In this document: positions 51,974-61,897 of the stretch, piece by piece
How positions within the stretch are numbered: the stretch's first letter is position 1
Layout of the letters: each line of letters opens with the position of its first letter
Assembly (NCBI RefSeq): GCF_009391885.1
Contig: NZ_VZII01000008.1
Span: 124,001 to 188,000, forward strand
Reading direction: 5' to 3'
DNA: 64,000 bases
Source: Pseudomonas sp. MN1F
GTDB taxonomy: Bacteria; Pseudomonadota; Gammaproteobacteria; Pseudomonadales; Pseudomonadaceae
Position numbers and translations under genes: made by a program
Notes under the pieces: generated by a model
What the model was told of the DNA's origin: nothing
Database searches by the model: none
The model's input: only the letters and a program-made list of their open reading frames with translations

Positions 51974-53635
51974 TCACTCGGCGGCAATGTGCTTGATGTC
52001 GAAGTTGAACGACGGCACATAGCCGGTACCGAGCAGATGCGGGCACTCCGAGCTCTTGTAGTCATCGCTGAGCAAGTCCTGGGTGCTGTCATAGCCTGGC
52101 ATCGATATCCCAGCCATGTTCAGCAGCGTGTGCGGCAGCGAGGCGATGCTGACCTGCTGGTCCTCCCTGGCCTTGAGCTTCTCCAATTTGCCCGACTGCT
52201 CCGGCGAGAGGTTGCCGCTGGACCAGACAAACGCCGAGGTCGACAGGTCGTATTCATTACCCATGCCATGGCCCAGCAGTGCCCGGCTGTCATCCAGCAG
52301 GTTCTCGCCATGGTCTGACGAGTAGACCAGCAGCGCTTTCTTCTGGCTGGCCGTCAGTTGCTGCATGATCGAGGACAGCAGCCAGTCGGTATACAGCACC
52401 GAGTTGTCGTAATCGGCCGTGATCCGGTCTTTCTGGCTGTCGCTGGCAGGCTTGAACTGGGCAAAGTCACTTGGGAAACGCCGGGCGTATTCGAAGTGGC
52501 TGCCCTTGATATGGATGAATATCGCCTGCCGCTGCCCATTGGCCTTGCCCAGCACGTTCTGCAACGCCGGTATCAGCGCACCGTCATAGCTGCGCTCCAG
52601 GTACTGGCGGTATTGAGCTTCTGCGGCGATCTGCGGAATGATCCCGCCAAAGCTGTCAACCTCCTGCGAGGACAGCCAGTACGTGTCGTAACCGGCCGCA
52701 CGGAAGATCCCTACCAACGACTTGTTCGAAGCGATCAGATCCCAGTCGCGGATGGGTTCCAGGCTCAGCAGCGAAGGCACGGCAACCGAGGTGTAGGGCG
52801 CGGTGGTGCACATGCGGTTGAACTTGAACAGCCCCGGCTGCTGATCGAGGTGGGGCGTGGTCCTGTTGTGGTAGCCGTACAACGACCAGTTGTGCGGGCG
52901 CGAAGATTCACCAATGACGAACACCAATGTCTCGATGTCGGCCTGGTCAGAGATGCTGGTGATCTTCACCTCCGACTCCAGGCGCTGCTTGATGTACCCC
53001 TTGGACTCCACATACAAGGTCGCCGTCAGGCCGATCTGCGACAGGTAGCCTACCGGCGTGCTCTGGTCTTTCGCCACCAGGTCGAGCACTGCACCTTTAC
53101 CCAGTGAGTTGGCCTTGACGGTCTTGTAAAAATAAGCGCCATAGCCCAGCAGCAATCCCCCCAGCGCCAGCACATGGATGGCCTTGTTGCGGTACAGGCG
53201 ACGCCCATGCAGCCCGGCCAGCCCCACCCCGTAGCAGAGTGCGAACAGGGCCAGTGTGCCGGCGATAGAACGCCAGTAGGTGGCCAGAAAGTCGGTCGCT
53301 TCCTTGTAGTTGGTCAAGGCAATGAACAGATACGCCGCCGTCAGCCGCGAACCGAAGTTCAGCACGACGAACAGGTCGATGCTCGCCAGCAGATAGAAGG
53401 GCAACAGCAGCAGATGCACCTTGAACTGATTGGCGGATACGAAGCGGATTGCCAGCAGCCACAAGAATGATATGGCAAAGGTGTACAAAACCAGCAAGTC
53501 GACTTTCGCGCATTGGCAATCCGCCAACAGCCTGGCGAACAGCGGCGACAACAAAAATGCCCAAAGTAATAGCGAGGGCCACTCGGCTTTCAACAGCCCG
53601 ACGGCACCCGCCCTTCTCGCTGGCAAGTTGCTCAT
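51974..53635 (-). CDS. Phosphoethanolamine-transferase-like membrane protein of the EPS cluster
   Basis: 553 residues, start supported by GGGGAGGGGGC. Five N-terminal membrane segments (to about residue 190) are followed by a periplasmic sulfatase-fold domain: VIGESSRPHNWSLYGYHNRT places a Ser where EptA-type enzymes have the nucleophilic Thr (GET). Metal residues are seen in LVYSSDHGENL and LLGHGMG. Family members transfer phosphoethanolamine from PE to sugars or lipid A. In this position it may decorate the exopolysaccharide. The Thr-to-Ser change is worth noting. Confidence 0.82.
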   Translation of the reverse strand: MSNLPARRAGAVGLLKAEWPSLLLWAFLLSPLFARLLADCQCAKVDLLVLYTFAISFLWLLAIRFVSANQFKVHLLLLPFYLLASIDLFVVLNFGSRLTAAYLFIALTNYKEATDFLATYWRSIAGTLALFALCYGVGLAGLHGRRLYRNKAIHVLALGGLLLGYGAYFYKTVKANSLGKGAVLDLVAKDQSTPVGYLSQIGLTATLYVESKGYIKQRLESEVKITSISDQADIETLVFVIGESSRPHNWSLYGYHNRTTPHLDQQPGLFKFNRMCTTAPYTSVAVPSLLSLEPIRDWDLIASNKSLVGIFRAAGYDTYWLSSQEVDSFGGIIPQIAAEAQYRQYLERSYDGALIPALQNVLGKANGQRQAIFIHIKGSHFEYARRFPSDFAQFKPASDSQKDRITADYDNSVLYTDWLLSSIMQQLTASQKKALLVYSSDHGENLLDDSRALLGHGMGNEYDLSTSAFVWSSGNLSPEQSGKLEKLKAREDQQVSIASLPHTLLNMAGISMPGYDSTQDLLSDDYKSSECPHLLGTGYVPSFNFDIKHIAAE

Positions 53636-53670
53636 GCCCCCTCCCCTTTACGCCGCCTTTCATGCAGGCA

Positions 53671-55092
53671 TCAATAAGCCTGCTTGCCGGTGAAGGCATT
53701 GACCGTTCGCACCAGGATCACGAAGTCGAGCCACAACGACCAGTTGTTGATGTACTCGATGTCCGAATTGACCCGCTGGATCATCTGCTCGATGTCCTTG
53801 GTTTCACCCCGATACCCGCGCACCTGCGCCAGGCCGGTCATGCCAGGCTTGATGTTGTGGCGGGCGAAGTAATCGACGATGTCCGGTGAATACAAGTTGT
53901 CGTGCTGCAAGGCATGGGGCCGCGGGCCGACCAGCGACATGTCGCCGGTCAGCACGTTGAACAGTTGCGGCAGCTCATCGAGGCTGGTGCGCCGGATGAA
54001 TGCCCCGACCCGGGTCAGCCGCGGGTCATTGCGCTGCGCCTGTTCGACCACACCGTTTTCCGGCTGATGCACATGCATGCTGCGGAACTTCCAGATACGG
54101 AACGATTCCCCGGTCCAGCCCGTGCGGTCCTGACGGAAGAACACCGGCCCAGGGCTGTCCAACTTGATGATCACCGCGACCGCCAGCAACACCGGCGAGG
54201 CGCACAACAGGATGAGCGCGGCCAGCACGCGGTCCTCAAGGTTTTTCAGGAACAGGCTGGTCCCGGTCAGTGGCGTTTCCGACAGGGTCAGCACCGGAAT
54301 CCCGGCAATTTCGCGCACGCTGTGATTGATCAGCCGCAGCGAGAAGATGTCCGGTACCCAATTGACCGCGATGCACTTGTCGAGCAACTTGAGGTAGACA
54401 TCCTGAATGACCGCAGACCCCCCAAGGGGCGTAACCAGGTAGACCGTGCGGATGCCATGCTGGGCGATGATCTCGTCGAGGTCGGCAATGCTGCCCAACA
54501 CCGGCAGGCGCGACTTTGCATCTTGCGTCTCGCGGGCCTGATCTTCTTCCTGGTCGACCCAGATGCAGCCCATCACCCGCTCACCGAACCACGGGTTGTT
54601 GCTGATCTTCTGATACAGGAAGTTGGCCAGGTCGCCATTGCCGATGATCAGCGCGTTATCCAGCCGCGCATGGGCAGTGAAGCGCTTCTGCAATTCGCGC
54701 ATGGCCACGTGCAGGAACAACTGGACGATATAGCCAATGACAAACAGTTGCACGACCAGCAGCCGTGAATAGGTTTCGCTCTGTTTGGTCAGGAACGCGA
54801 TCACCACCAGGAAACAGAACGTCGCCGACCAGGCCTTGAACAGCCTGAAGGCCTTTACCGAGAGCCCCACATTGCTGCGGTAGATGGCGTAGTGGTCATA
54901 AATGACTGCCAGCGCACCGATCAGCAGCAGCAGCATGATCACGTAGTCTGAGGTGATGTAGCCGAACTGGTCGTAGATCAGGTACCACGCCACACTGGTG
55001 ACGGCAATCCCATCAAGGCCCGCTTGAACAGCGTTGCTGACGCTACTTCTTCGCTGGAGCAACGACCGACTGCTTCTGGGTTCGAAAACCAT
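53671..55092 (-). CDS. Undecaprenyl-phosphate hexose-1-phosphate transferase (WcaJ/PssY type)
   Basis: 473 residues. Four N-terminal membrane segments, a CoA-binding-like central domain (DNALIIGNGDLANFLYQKIS), then the polyprenyl phosphoglycosyl-transferase core: SPGPVFFRQDRTGWTGESF, FRSMHVH, RTSLDELPQLFNVLTGDMS, LVGPRPH and KPGMTGLAQVRGYRGET. It starts repeat-unit assembly by linking a hexose phosphate (usually glucose) to undecaprenyl phosphate. The end is followed by the transferase-like gene after a 36-bp gap. Confidence 0.92.
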   Translation of the reverse strand: MVFEPRSSRSLLQRRSSVSNAVQAGLDGIAVTSVAWYLIYDQFGYITSDYVIMLLLLIGALAVIYDHYAIYRSNVGLSVKAFRLFKAWSATFCFLVVIAFLTKQSETYSRLLVVQLFVIGYIVQLFLHVAMRELQKRFTAHARLDNALIIGNGDLANFLYQKISNNPWFGERVMGCIWVDQEEDQARETQDAKSRLPVLGSIADLDEIIAQHGIRTVYLVTPLGGSAVIQDVYLKLLDKCIAVNWVPDIFSLRLINHSVREIAGIPVLTLSETPLTGTSLFLKNLEDRVLAALILLCASPVLLAVAVIIKLDSPGPVFFRQDRTGWTGESFRIWKFRSMHVHQPENGVVEQAQRNDPRLTRVGAFIRRTSLDELPQLFNVLTGDMSLVGPRPHALQHDNLYSPDIVDYFARHNIKPGMTGLAQVRGYRGETKDIEQMIQRVNSDIEYINNWSLWLDFVILVRTVNAFTGKQAY

Positions 55093-55288
55093 CGTAAGGC
55101 CTCACTGATCTGTGCGTGGCAATTGCCTGACCATCACAACGTAGCGATGGAAACTCACCTCAGGTACCTGAAAAACCTTTGAAAATTTGCAGCTCGGCGC
55201 GTAGCGTCGATTGATATCACTGTAGCAGCACCCGGCGTTTGCTGCGGGGCAGATCAAGCGCGCCGACAGGCAGCATCAAGCTTCACGA

Positions 55289-56038
55289 CTACCCCCGATG
55301 CACAGGCGCTCTGGCATACAGCAGCGCACGCAAGAGGAACAACGGATTGCCAACCACATAACGTGTAAACAGGCGCTTGGGCTCCTTGAGCAAGCGGAAA
55401 ACCCACTCACCGTTCAGCCGCCGCACCCAGTGGGGTGCCCGCGTTACCTTGCCTCCCAGAAAGTCGACAATGGCGCCGCCACACACGATCAGGCAGGGGC
55501 TGTCGAGCGCCGCCAGCCGAACGGCCACCTGTTCCTGCTTGGGCATCCCCATGCCCAGCACGATCAGCGCGGGCTGTTGTGCCTGGGCCAGGCCAAGGTA
55601 CGTGTCGACCTCGGCAAAACCATCGTGCCGTGACACCACGTGCACGCCATACTGCGCTTGGCAACGTTGCGCGGCCTCGGCCAGGAACGGCTCGCGCGTC
55701 CCCCAGAATGCCACGCGCCTGCCCTCGAAGGCCGCCAGCAGCTTGGGGATGAAGTCCGTGCCATTCATGTTGAGCCCGGGGGCCAGCCCCAGGCGCCGCA
55801 GCAATATCGCCATGCCGGCACCGTCGCGCAGCAGCACGTCAGCGGCCGCCAGTGCCTGGCCGTAATCAGCCTTGGCGGCGACCAGGTTCAAGGCATGGGC
55901 GTTGACGAAACCCAGCACGGTAGCCCGCTGCGGTGAACACAGCGAGGCGAGCAGGCGTTGCTCGTCCGTTGCGTCCTGGACCAGGCGCAGCTTGCCCATG
56001 ACCGTCTTCCAGCGTTGCAACCAGGCCCACTCTCGCAT
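55289..56038 (-). CDS. WecG/TagA/CpsF-family glycosyltransferase
   Basis: 249 residues. Signature segments: FVNAHALNLVAAKADYGQAL, LLRDGAGMAILLR, FWGTREPFLAEAA and LIVLGMGMPKQEQVAV...GGAIVDFLGGKV...RRLNGEWVFRLLKEPKRL. It adds a sugar to the lipid-linked intermediate (ManNAcA/ManNAc-type in known members). The start overlaps the preceding GT2 stop as TGATG. 196 bp without a gene separate it from the initiating transferase and may contain a promoter. Confidence 0.9.
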   Translation of the reverse strand: MREWAWLQRWKTVMGKLRLVQDATDEQRLLASLCSPQRATVLGFVNAHALNLVAAKADYGQALAAADVLLRDGAGMAILLRRLGLAPGLNMNGTDFIPKLLAAFEGRRVAFWGTREPFLAEAAQRCQAQYGVHVVSRHDGFAEVDTYLGLAQAQQPALIVLGMGMPKQEQVAVRLAALDSPCLIVCGGAIVDFLGGKVTRAPHWVRRLNGEWVFRLLKEPKRLFTRYVVGNPLFLLRALLYARAPVHRG

Positions 56039-57225
56039 CAGCTGTCATCCCGTTTCGAACGCACCCAGTCCACCTGGCGCTTGAGCAGGAACCCCAGGTA
56101 CAGCGGGATTTTCCTCGCGGCATAGAACGGCGCGTACATCAGTACCGAAAACGGGATCAGCTCCCGTGCAAAGCGCGCCCACGCCAGCACGACGGCGGCG
56201 CCCAGCAGGCCCAGGGCCAGCGTGGCAAGCAGCGCTGGCATCAGCACGCCGAATACTCCAAACGCTAGCCAGGTGACCACAAAAAGCACCATCAGCAGCA
56301 AGGACAGCAAGGCCAGCGGCGGCACCAGCAGGTCCATGGCCATGCCCAGCAGCGGCCAGTTACGCCGCAACAACGCGCGCCCAAGCAGCGCGGGCCCCTC
56401 GGCCAGCACCACCCCCAGGTGGCCATGTTCCCAGCGCTTGCGCTGAATGCTCAGGCCTTCCTGGCTGGTGGGGAAGTGACTGTTGACCACAGCGTCCGGG
56501 CAGAACAGCGGCGGTTTGCCCAGCGCGGCGCACTCCAGGCCCAGCTTCAGGTCTTCGACCAGGTGCCCGGTTGCCAGGTTGACGGCCGACACGTCTTGCC
56601 AGGCAAAGGCCATGCCCGCCCCCATCAACTGGCAGGGCAAACCCGCCCGTGCCCAGCCACGCGGGCGAACCAGGTTCTTCACCCGCCAGGCAAACGCCGC
56701 TACCTGCACCTTCAGCCCTGCACCGGCAGGTGCATGCATCAGATACAGCGCTTGCGCGGGCCGGGCGTTGTCGACACAACAGCGCGCCAAGTGCTCAATC
56801 GCACCCGCGCCGACCTGGCAGTCTGCGTCGATGATGATCAGCACCTCGGGGGGCGACTGGCGCAGGTGCTGCACGCCGAAGTCCAGTGCGTAGCCCTTGC
56901 CCCGACGCTGGTGATCCTGGCGCTCGACCACTTGTGCACCCGCCGCACGGGCCAGGCTCGCGGTCTGGTCGGTGCAGTTGTCGGCGACCACCAGCAACTG
57001 GTCGCCCCCACGCAATTGCGGCCTGATGCTGGCAAGTGTGGAGGCGATCAGCGATGCCTCGTTGTGCGCGGGCACCAGCACCGCCACCCGCGCACGAGCA
57101 CCTTGCCGGGCGACCCGCACAGGCGCAGGCAGGCAGGCGAGCACCACCTGGGTGAACAGCACCAGGGTCGGCAACAGGACCAGCAGCACCGCCAGGCCCA
57201 GCACCCCGCTCAACAGGGTCAGCAT
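56038..57225 (-). CDS. Membrane GT2 glycosyltransferase
   Basis: 395 residues. One N-terminal membrane segment, then AVLVPAHNEASLIASTL, the D-x-D motif IIDADCQVGAG, and QRKRWEHGHLG (Q-x-x-R-W, of processive synthases), followed by three C-terminal membrane segments. It acts in the cytoplasmic membrane to add one or more sugars to the growing repeat. It overlaps the GT4 gene by 7 bases. Confidence 0.87.
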   Translation of the reverse strand: MLTLLSGVLGLAVLLVLLPTLVLFTQVVLACLPAPVRVARQGARARVAVLVPAHNEASLIASTLASIRPQLRGGDQLLVVADNCTDQTASLARAAGAQVVERQDHQRRGKGYALDFGVQHLRQSPPEVLIIIDADCQVGAGAIEHLARCCVDNARPAQALYLMHAPAGAGLKVQVAAFAWRVKNLVRPRGWARAGLPCQLMGAGMAFAWQDVSAVNLATGHLVEDLKLGLECAALGKPPLFCPDAVVNSHFPTSQEGLSIQRKRWEHGHLGVVLAEGPALLGRALLRRNWPLLGMAMDLLVPPLALLSLLLMVLFVVTWLAFGVFGVLMPALLATLALGLLGAAVVLAWARFARELIPFSVLMYAPFYAARKIPLYLGFLLKRQVDWVRSKRDDS

Positions 57226-58424
57226 GTCGCCACCTTGAAATGGCTGACCAGCCTGGCGGCTTCAGTATCGATGTCATGGCGCTTGAGCACGCGCTGGTAA
57301 GCAGCCTCGCCCATGTGTTGCAGAACCTCCACCGGTTGCTGCAGGCAGTCGAGCATGGCCTCGGTCAACGCCTCGACGCAGCCAGCCGGGAACAACCAGC
57401 CGTTCTCACCCTGGCGGACCAGTTCGGGAATGCCTGCCACGTAGGTGGTAAGCACCGGCCGACGCAGCGCCATGGCCTCCATGATGACCACCGGCAAACC
57501 CTCGGCAAAGCTGGGCAGCACCAAGGCACGCGCGGCGAGGATTTCCTCCCGCACCTGCGCACTGCTGATCCAGCCGGTGATGCGCACCTGCGCCTGCAAG
57601 CCATGCCGGGCGATCAGTGCCTCGATCGGGCCACGCAACTCACCATCGCCGGCCAGTACCAGCTCGAAGTCCACGCCCCGGCTCGCCAACGCGCGTGCCG
57701 CCTCGATCAGCAGCAACTGGCCTTTCTGCTCGCACAAGCGCCCCACGCAAACCAGCCGGGGCGCAGCGGGCGGCGCAAGCAAAGCCCCCTCGTGGAAACT
57801 GCGCTCCAGGCCACAATGCACGACCTTGACCTTGCCCCAGTGCTCATGCGCCACCCAGCGATACAACTGGCTGCGACCGAAGGAGCTGACGGCAGCCACG
57901 AACGCAGCCCGGCGCACCTTCTCGCCCAGGTGCAGGAGCTGCGCCTTGTCGAACTCTTCCGGCCCATGCACGGTGAAGCTGTAGGCCGGCCCGCCGAGGG
58001 CATTGGCCAGCATCACCACCTCGGTCGAGTTGGTGCCAAAATGCGCGTGCACATGTTCCGCTGCGGATGCCTGCAACCATTGCACCACCCGGCACGCTTC
58101 GGCCAGGTAGACCAGGTGGTAAGGCCATGGGCGATCAGCGCGCCAGCCCAGGCGAAGCGCCAGGCGCAGTGCGCCAAGAAACCGCTTCGGTTGTGCCCGC
58201 GCAACCTCGCACAACGGCTTGAGCAAGCCCCTCAACCCCTCCTGCAGCACGTAACGGGTCTTGTCCCGTTCAGCCAGGTCTTCGGCGTCGTGCAGGTCGG
58301 CATCCCAGCCACGCAAGGCGATGCGTTGAACCTCGATGCCCTGGCGCTCCAGCGCCAGTATTTCGCGGCGAATGAAACTGTGACTGACCTTGGGATACTG
58401 ATTGATGAAATAAGCAATACGCAT
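57219..58424 (-). CDS. GT4-family glycosyltransferase
   Basis: 401 residues. YFINQYPKVSHSFIRREILAL at the N-terminus, VCVGRLCEQKGQLLLIEAA at the interdomain start of the nucleotide-sugar domain, and the E-x7-E motif in LPSFAEGLPVVIMEAMALRRP. A GT-B-fold retaining transferase of the EPS cluster; sugar specificity unknown. It lies downstream of the DUF535 gene by 22 bp. Confidence 0.9.
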   Translation of the reverse strand: MRIAYFINQYPKVSHSFIRREILALERQGIEVQRIALRGWDADLHDAEDLAERDKTRYVLQEGLRGLLKPLCEVARAQPKRFLGALRLALRLGWRADRPWPYHLVYLAEACRVVQWLQASAAEHVHAHFGTNSTEVVMLANALGGPAYSFTVHGPEEFDKAQLLHLGEKVRRAAFVAAVSSFGRSQLYRWVAHEHWGKVKVVHCGLERSFHEGALLAPPAAPRLVCVGRLCEQKGQLLLIEAARALASRGVDFELVLAGDGELRGPIEALIARHGLQAQVRITGWISSAQVREEILAARALVLPSFAEGLPVVIMEAMALRRPVLTTYVAGIPELVRQGENGWLFPAGCVEALTEAMLDCLQQPVEVLQHMGEAAYQRVLKRHDIDTEAARLVSHFKVATC

Positions 58425-58446
58425 AGTGCCCCGAATCTATGTTCGT

Positions 58447-59400
58447 TTACTGAAGGGCCAGGTCTGCCGTGCCCTGCTGCACAGGGCTGCCGGCCAAGGT
58501 GGCCTGTATCTGGCCAAACACGTCATCCAGCAACGCATGGCGCCTGCGGTACATGGCCCGTTTCTTCGCCGCGACTTCCTCTGCCGCGCGTTGCGCGGGC
58601 GCCAGGGGGATGGTGAAAAAGTCCTCGCGGTCCGATGGCCCAGCGCCATTTTCCTGCCAGATCACATCGTAGTTGGCCGCCAGGTCCTGGTGCTTGTCGG
58701 CGCCAAAATAGGGATGGCGATGGTGGCGGTACTCATCCCCCACCGCATAGATCCGCACGGCACCCACCGTTCTTGCCACGCACTTTATCGCCTCGATCAA
58801 CAGGCTTCTGGGGCGCAGGCCTTCGAAATCCTTGGTCAGGTCGCGGTAGATGGTCAGCGAGGTCTCGCTGTCCACGCCCTTGTGGATGCCCTGCACTGCG
58901 CCGATAAACAAGCACAGGTCGGCAGCGTCACGGCACAAGGTAAAGGCGAGCGAGGCCACACGCAGATCGCCCTGGAACAGGTTGATCACCAGTTCCCCTT
59001 CGCGCTGAAACCAGATCGGCCGGTCGAGCACCAGGCGGCAACCGCTGGAGTACACCGACAGGTCGCACAGCTGCCGCTGCTCGTCACGCCGCAACAGCAG
59101 CAACGGGGCACAGTGCGCAGCGACCACTTCATAGTGCGACGCCACCGCTTCGAGCCGCTGCGGGGCACTCCAGCACTTGCTGATGTAGGGCCACTGAACG
59201 ACGCCAATGCAGTCGACGCCCAGCCGCTCGAAGCGGTCCTGGCCCAGCGCCCGCGACATGCGCTGGGCGAAGGCCTGCAAGCCGGACCACTCCCGCGCCA
59301 TCGATACCGTCAACTTGAACTTGTTGTTGAGCGCGCGCAGCGAATAGCCGGGCTGCAGGGTGAGCACGCTCTTGGCCAGCGATCTGAACGTCATCGTCAT
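58447..59400 (-). CDS. DUF535 (VirK/YbjX-like) protein
   Basis: 317 residues. HYEVVAAHCAPLLLLRRDE, GELVINLFQGDLRVASLAFTL and LIEAIKCVARTVGAVRIYAVG are segments of the VirK/YbjX/DUF535 family. Members are linked to envelope or virulence phenotypes and have acyltransferase-like folds in some reports I recall; no catalytic assignment here. Its location inside a glycosyltransferase cluster suggests a role in modifying or exporting the polymer. Confidence 0.8.
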   Translation of the reverse strand: MTMTFRSLAKSVLTLQPGYSLRALNNKFKLTVSMAREWSGLQAFAQRMSRALGQDRFERLGVDCIGVVQWPYISKCWSAPQRLEAVASHYEVVAAHCAPLLLLRRDEQRQLCDLSVYSSGCRLVLDRPIWFQREGELVINLFQGDLRVASLAFTLCRDAADLCLFIGAVQGIHKGVDSETSLTIYRDLTKDFEGLRPRSLLIEAIKCVARTVGAVRIYAVGDEYRHHRHPYFGADKHQDLAANYDVIWQENGAGPSDREDFFTIPLAPAQRAAEEVAAKKRAMYRRRHALLDDVFGQIQATLAGSPVQQGTADLALQ

Positions 59401-59401
59401 G

Positions 59402-60379
59402 TCATTTGTACTCGATCAGCAGCGCCTTGCCGGCCGCATACCTGTTCAGCAGGAACTTCACTTGGCCGAGCATTTCCGGGAACTTGCCCAGCACCAGGAA
59501 CACCGCCTGCCACCAGTTCTCCCGCGTCGAGCGCCCGCCCCGGCGTGCCAGGCGCACGGTCTGCAACGGATAGACCAGCAACAACCACAGCCCCCAACCG
59601 CCCGACAACAGGCTCACCGCCAGGATCGCCAGTGGCAGCTGCAGGCCCCACAACCAGGCGCGCCGCGATTCACGCAGCCAATGGCGTTCCGGCGTCTGCC
59701 CATGCAGGTAAGCGCCTTCGGCATAGGCATAACCGGCACGCAGACTACGCCGCCACCATTGCCCGAAGCGGGTCATGGCGGCATCGTGCAGGGTCATTTC
59801 ATCGGGCAGGCGCCAGACCTTCCAGCCACCTGCACGCAAGCGCACGCACAGCTCCGGCTCCTCGCCGGCAATCAGGTCAGGGCGAAAACCGGACACCGCC
59901 ATGAAGGCGTCGACACGCATCAGCGCATCGCCCCCGCAGGCCTTGGCCTCCCCCACTGGCGTGTCCCATTCCAGGTCGCAGAGCAGGTTGTACACCGAGC
60001 GCTGCGGGAAGCGTTCGCGGCGGCGCCCGCACACCACTGCCACGTCCGGGTGCTGGTCAAGAAACGCCTGGGCCTTGCCCAGCCAGCCGGCATCCACTTC
60101 ACAGTCGCCGTCAACGAACTGCACATGGCGGATGCCGGGCACAATGCCTTGCAGGCAGGCAAAGCCCTCGTTACGCGCACGTGCCGCGGTAAAGGGTTGG
60201 GTCATGTCCAGCGCCACCACTTCAACGCCCAGACGATTCGCCAGCTGTACCGAGCCGTCGGAGGAGCCGGAATCCACATACACCAGTTGGTCCGCACGCC
60301 CCATCAGGGACACCAGGCAGCGCTCCAGGCGCTGGCCTTCATTGCGGCCGATCACCACCACTCCAATGCCTGTCTCCAT
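59402..60379 (-). CDS. GT2 glycosyltransferase
   Basis: 325 residues from ATG 60379; an upstream in-frame GTG at 60388 is also possible. The GT-A core has GIGVVVIGRNEGQRLERCL, VYVDSGSSDGSVQLA and the D-x-D FVDGDCEVDAGWL. One or two hydrophobic segments at the C-terminus (LPLAILAVSLLSGGWGLWL) anchor it. Stop and next start are 2 bases apart. Confidence 0.87.
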   Translation of the reverse strand: METGIGVVVIGRNEGQRLERCLVSLMGRADQLVYVDSGSSDGSVQLANRLGVEVVALDMTQPFTAARARNEGFACLQGIVPGIRHVQFVDGDCEVDAGWLGKAQAFLDQHPDVAVVCGRRRERFPQRSVYNLLCDLEWDTPVGEAKACGGDALMRVDAFMAVSGFRPDLIAGEEPELCVRLRAGGWKVWRLPDEMTLHDAAMTRFGQWWRRSLRAGYAYAEGAYLHGQTPERHWLRESRRAWLWGLQLPLAILAVSLLSGGWGLWLLLVYPLQTVRLARRGGRSTRENWWQAVFLVLGKFPEMLGQVKFLLNRYAAGKALLIEYK

Positions 60380-60407
60380 GGGCCTCACTCGTCAGCTTCG
60401 GGCTAGG

Positions 60408-60932
60408 TCAGGTGTACTGCATCGCGTCGCTGTGCTTGCGTGTCTTGATGGTCGCGGGCACCCCCACTGCCAGGGAGTTGTCCGGCACATCGGTCAGCAC
60501 CACCGCGTTCGAGCCTATCGCCACGTTGTTACCGATGCGTATATTGCCCAGCACCTTGGCCCCGGCGCCGATGTCCACGTTGTTGCCGAACACCGGGGCG
60601 ATCGGTTCGTCGACATTTTTCAGGCCCACCACCACGCCGTTGCGGATCCGGCAGTCATCGCCAAAACGGGCATAGCCGCTGATGACGATGCCGCCGAAGT
60701 GGTCGATGACGAAGTTGCGGCCAATCACCACCTCGCAGGGCAACTCGACCCCGGTGATGATCTGCACGAACTTGAACAGCACCTTGTAGACGAAGGAGCA
60801 CACTTTGCGCAGCAAGGCCGGGCGCACGCCATAGCGCCAGCGGCCAAAACGATAGACCACCAGCACCCAGAACCCCTGGGCGCCCCAATCACCACCATGA
60901 GCGCGCAAGTCTGCACGGATGTTATCGAACAT
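60408..60932 (-). CDS. Hexapeptide-repeat acetyltransferase (serine acetyltransferase-like)
   Basis: 174 residues from ATG 60932. The left-handed beta-helix shows IGRNFVIDHFGGIVISGYAR and IGAGAKVLGNIRIGNNVAIG, ending NSLAVGVPATIKTR. The opening FDNIRADLRAHGG and the layout resemble CysE-type serine acetyltransferases, but in this context it more likely O-acetylates a sugar of the EPS. Start chosen because it begins just past the end of the neighbouring GT2 gene (8 bp). Confidence 0.82.
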   Translation of the reverse strand: MFDNIRADLRAHGGDWGAQGFWVLVVYRFGRWRYGVRPALLRKVCSFVYKVLFKFVQIITGVELPCEVVIGRNFVIDHFGGIVISGYARFGDDCRIRNGVVVGLKNVDEPIAPVFGNNVDIGAGAKVLGNIRIGNNVAIGSNAVVLTDVPDNSLAVGVPATIKTRKHSDAMQYT

Positions 60933-60940
60933 GCTTTCAC

Positions 60941-61897
60941 CTACCGTGTGGGTTGGCTGGCAAACTGGGTCTTGAACAACAGCGACCAGGTGGCGCGGGT
61001 GTGCCGCCAGCACACCTTGATCGCAGCCAGGCCGCGGCCTTTGAGCAATGCCTTGAGCGCCAGCACCAGGTCGCCCAGGCTCACCAGCAGCATGTGCAAG
61101 GCCAGCCCCGTTACACCGTGATGCTTGCGGAAATACAGCAGTTCGCTCTCGATCTGGTAACCGGATATCTGCCGGCTCGCCGCTTCCAGTTCGGCCACCG
61201 ACTTGGAGCTTTCACCGCCAATGTGCACCACGGTGGTGTCGGGGAAGTACACCACTTTCCAGCCGGCTGCCTTCACCCGCTTGCAATGGTCCACCTCCTC
61301 GTAATAGAGGAAGTAACGCGGGTCGAACAGGCCCACCTGGTCGAGCACTTCCCGGCGCACCAGGTAAAAGCAACCCGGCAGCCAGTCACACTCACGCACC
61401 GAGGCGTGGTCCCAGTCCATTTCATCGACCATTTTCAGGCCCGGGAAGAAACGCCCGAGCCCGGTGCGCCCGACGAACACGTTCAAGGGTGTCGGGAAAT
61501 AGCGGCAACTGGGTTGCAGATCACCGTCCCGGCCCACCAGGCGCACCCCGAGAATGCCGCACTCCGGGTGTGCTTCCATGTAATCGACGGTTTTCTGCAG
61601 GCTGTCGGCGGCCACGAAGGCGTCGGTGTTGAGCAGCAGCGCGTACTTGCCCTGCAGGTGCGCCAGCAACTGATTGTTGGCGCGGCCGAACCCGACATTG
61701 CGCGTGTTGCTCAGCAACAAGGCTTGCGGGCAGACCTTGCCCAGGCGCTCCACAGAGTCGTCGACCGAGGCGTTGTCCACCACCAGGTAGCTGGCCAACG
61801 CCTCACCGCCTGCGGCGCGCAGTGCATCGAACATCGGCTGCAGCAACGCCGCGGTGTTGAAGTTGACCACCATCACATCGACAGGCTTCTTATCCAT
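60941..61897 (-). CDS. GT2 glycosyltransferase, rhamnosyltransferase-like
   Basis: 318 residues. VMVVNFNTAALLQPMFDAL, VVDNASVDDSVERLG and LLLNTDAFVAADSLQ form the GT-A nucleotide-sugar site. GCFYLVRREVLDQVGLFDPR and YFLYYEEVDHCKRVK are the conserved blocks of WbbL-like rhamnosyl or related transferases. The 5' end overlaps the next acyltransferase gene by 8 bases. Confidence 0.88.
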   Translation of the reverse strand: MDKKPVDVMVVNFNTAALLQPMFDALRAAGGEALASYLVVDNASVDDSVERLGKVCPQALLLSNTRNVGFGRANNQLLAHLQGKYALLLNTDAFVAADSLQKTVDYMEAHPECGILGVRLVGRDGDLQPSCRYFPTPLNVFVGRTGLGRFFPGLKMVDEMDWDHASVRECDWLPGCFYLVRREVLDQVGLFDPRYFLYYEEVDHCKRVKAAGWKVVYFPDTTVVHIGGESSKSVAELEAASRQISGYQIESELLYFRKHHGVTGLALHMLLVSLGDLVLALKALLKGRGLAAIKVCWRHTRATWSLLFKTQFASQPTR

